A stretch of DNA of 6,384 nucleotides, from assembly GCA_030681635.1 (NCBI GenBank), contig JAUXRT010000267.1:1-6384 (forward strand), in the 5' to 3' direction. Of the stretch, positions 5,883 to 6,384 are shown piece by piece. The translations under genes were made by a program, and so were the position numbers. The DNA is from Reyranella sp. Its GTDB lineage: Bacteria; Pseudomonadota; Alphaproteobacteria; Reyranellales; Reyranellaceae. The notes under the pieces were generated by a model. It was not told the DNA's origin, made no database searches, and saw nothing but the letters and a program-made list of their open reading frames with translations. The first letter of the stretch is position 1, and each line of letters opens with the position of its first letter.

Positions 5883-6384
5883 ATGCTCATCGGCATCAAC
5901 GCCCCAACCGCCGGCCCGCTGGCGGCGGCCGACGATCTCTTTCGCCTGGTGACGGGCGGCGAGGCTCTGGGCTTCGACTACGCCACTTTCAGCGACCATG
6001 TCGTGATCCCGACCAACATCCAGGCGATATATCCCTACAGTTCGACGGGCGAATTTCCCGCCGGCGCCCGGGCCGAGCGCCATGAGCAGCTGATCGAGGT
6101 GGCCTTCGTCGCCGCCAAGACGACGAAGCTGCGGCTCATCACCTCGGTGATGGTGGTGCCGCACCGCCCGGCGCTGTTGACAGCGAAAATCCTCTCCACG
6201 ATCGATGTTCTGTCGAATGGTCGCCTCATGGTCGGGATCGGCGCCGGATGGATGGAGGAGGAGTTCGTCGCGGTGCAGACCCCACCCTTCGCGCATCGCG
6301 GCACGGTGACCGATGAATACATGCTGGCCTGCAAGGAATTGTGGACCAGCGACGACCCGAAGTTCGACGGCAAATACGTGAAGT
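5883..6384 (+). CDS. LLM-class F420-dependent oxidoreductase, 3'-truncated by window edge
   Basis: The first 167 residues of a luciferase-like TIM-barrel oxidoreductase; the frame is open to the end of the window. Seen: N-terminal strand MLIGINAPTAGP, ALGFDYATFSDHVVIP (28-43), where the Asp-His pair matches the position of Fgd1 Asp39-His40, then KLRLITSVMVVPHRPALL with KILSTIDVLSNGRLMVGIGAGW (82-123), PPFAHRGTVTDEY and LWTSDDPKFDGKYV. This pattern resembles the TIGR03619-type probable F420-dependent oxidoreductases, usually about 280-300 residues, rather than Fgd. Cofactor specificity (F420 rather than FMN) is inferred from the family and from sitting next to fbiC. The substrate is unknown. 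It is transcribed divergently from fbiC, starting from ATG 5883 with a strong ribosome-binding site, and may share regulation with it. Confidence 0.88.
   Translation, partial: MLIGINAPTAGPLAAADDLFRLVTGGEALGFDYATFSDHVVIPTNIQAIYPYSSTGEFPAGARAERHEQLIEVAFVAAKTTKLRLITSVMVVPHRPALLTAKILSTIDVLSNGRLMVGIGAGWMEEEFVAVQTPPFAHRGTVTDEYMLACKELWTSDDPKFDGKYVK

Overview
The window is about 65% GC (estimated by eye) and densely coded. It reads as chromosomal DNA of a proteobacterium, most likely an alphaproteobacterium. That placement is an inference from overall protein character (for example the CofC segment GARDGHTGSVTAG, residues 82-92), not from a marker gene. It holds a compact coenzyme F420 locus: four core biosynthesis proteins (CofE, CofD, CofC and the CofG-CofH fusion FbiC) flanked by two F420-dependent luciferase-like oxidoreductases.

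Layout. Positions 1-3143 are a plus-strand operon, fgd-cofE-cofD-cofC, in which each junction is a 4-base start/stop overlap (ATGA, GTGA, GTGA). The fgd gene is cut at its 5' end by the window edge. Positions 3144-3471 are the only long gene-free stretch. It lies between convergent genes and carries a weak plus-strand terminator candidate, several short repeats and palindromes, and a strong terminator for the minus-strand gene. Positions 3472-5811 (possibly to 5865) are fbiC on the minus strand. A gap of 17-71 bases separates it from a divergent plus-strand LLM-class oxidoreductase gene that starts at 5883 and runs off the window.

How the genes work together. FbiC builds the deazaflavin chromophore Fo from a pyrimidine precursor and tyrosine. 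CofC activates a three-carbon phosphoacid (2-phospholactate, phosphoenolpyruvate or 3-phosphoglycerate, depending on lineage) with GTP. CofD transfers that unit to Fo, and CofE adds the glutamate tail. Fgd then reduces F420 with glucose-6-phosphate, and the LLM oxidoreductase is a candidate consumer of F420 or F420H2. The window therefore encodes making the cofactor, recharging it and probably using it.

The families are known, so I do not claim an undescribed system. The points most worth following are: a glucose-6-phosphate dehydrogenase of mycobacterial type, with its substrate-phosphate residues intact, in apparent proteobacterial DNA; a CofE without the reductase domain of mycobacterial FbiB, which leaves the chemical form of the F420 open; and a repeat-rich convergent intergenic region that may be a mobile-element scar.
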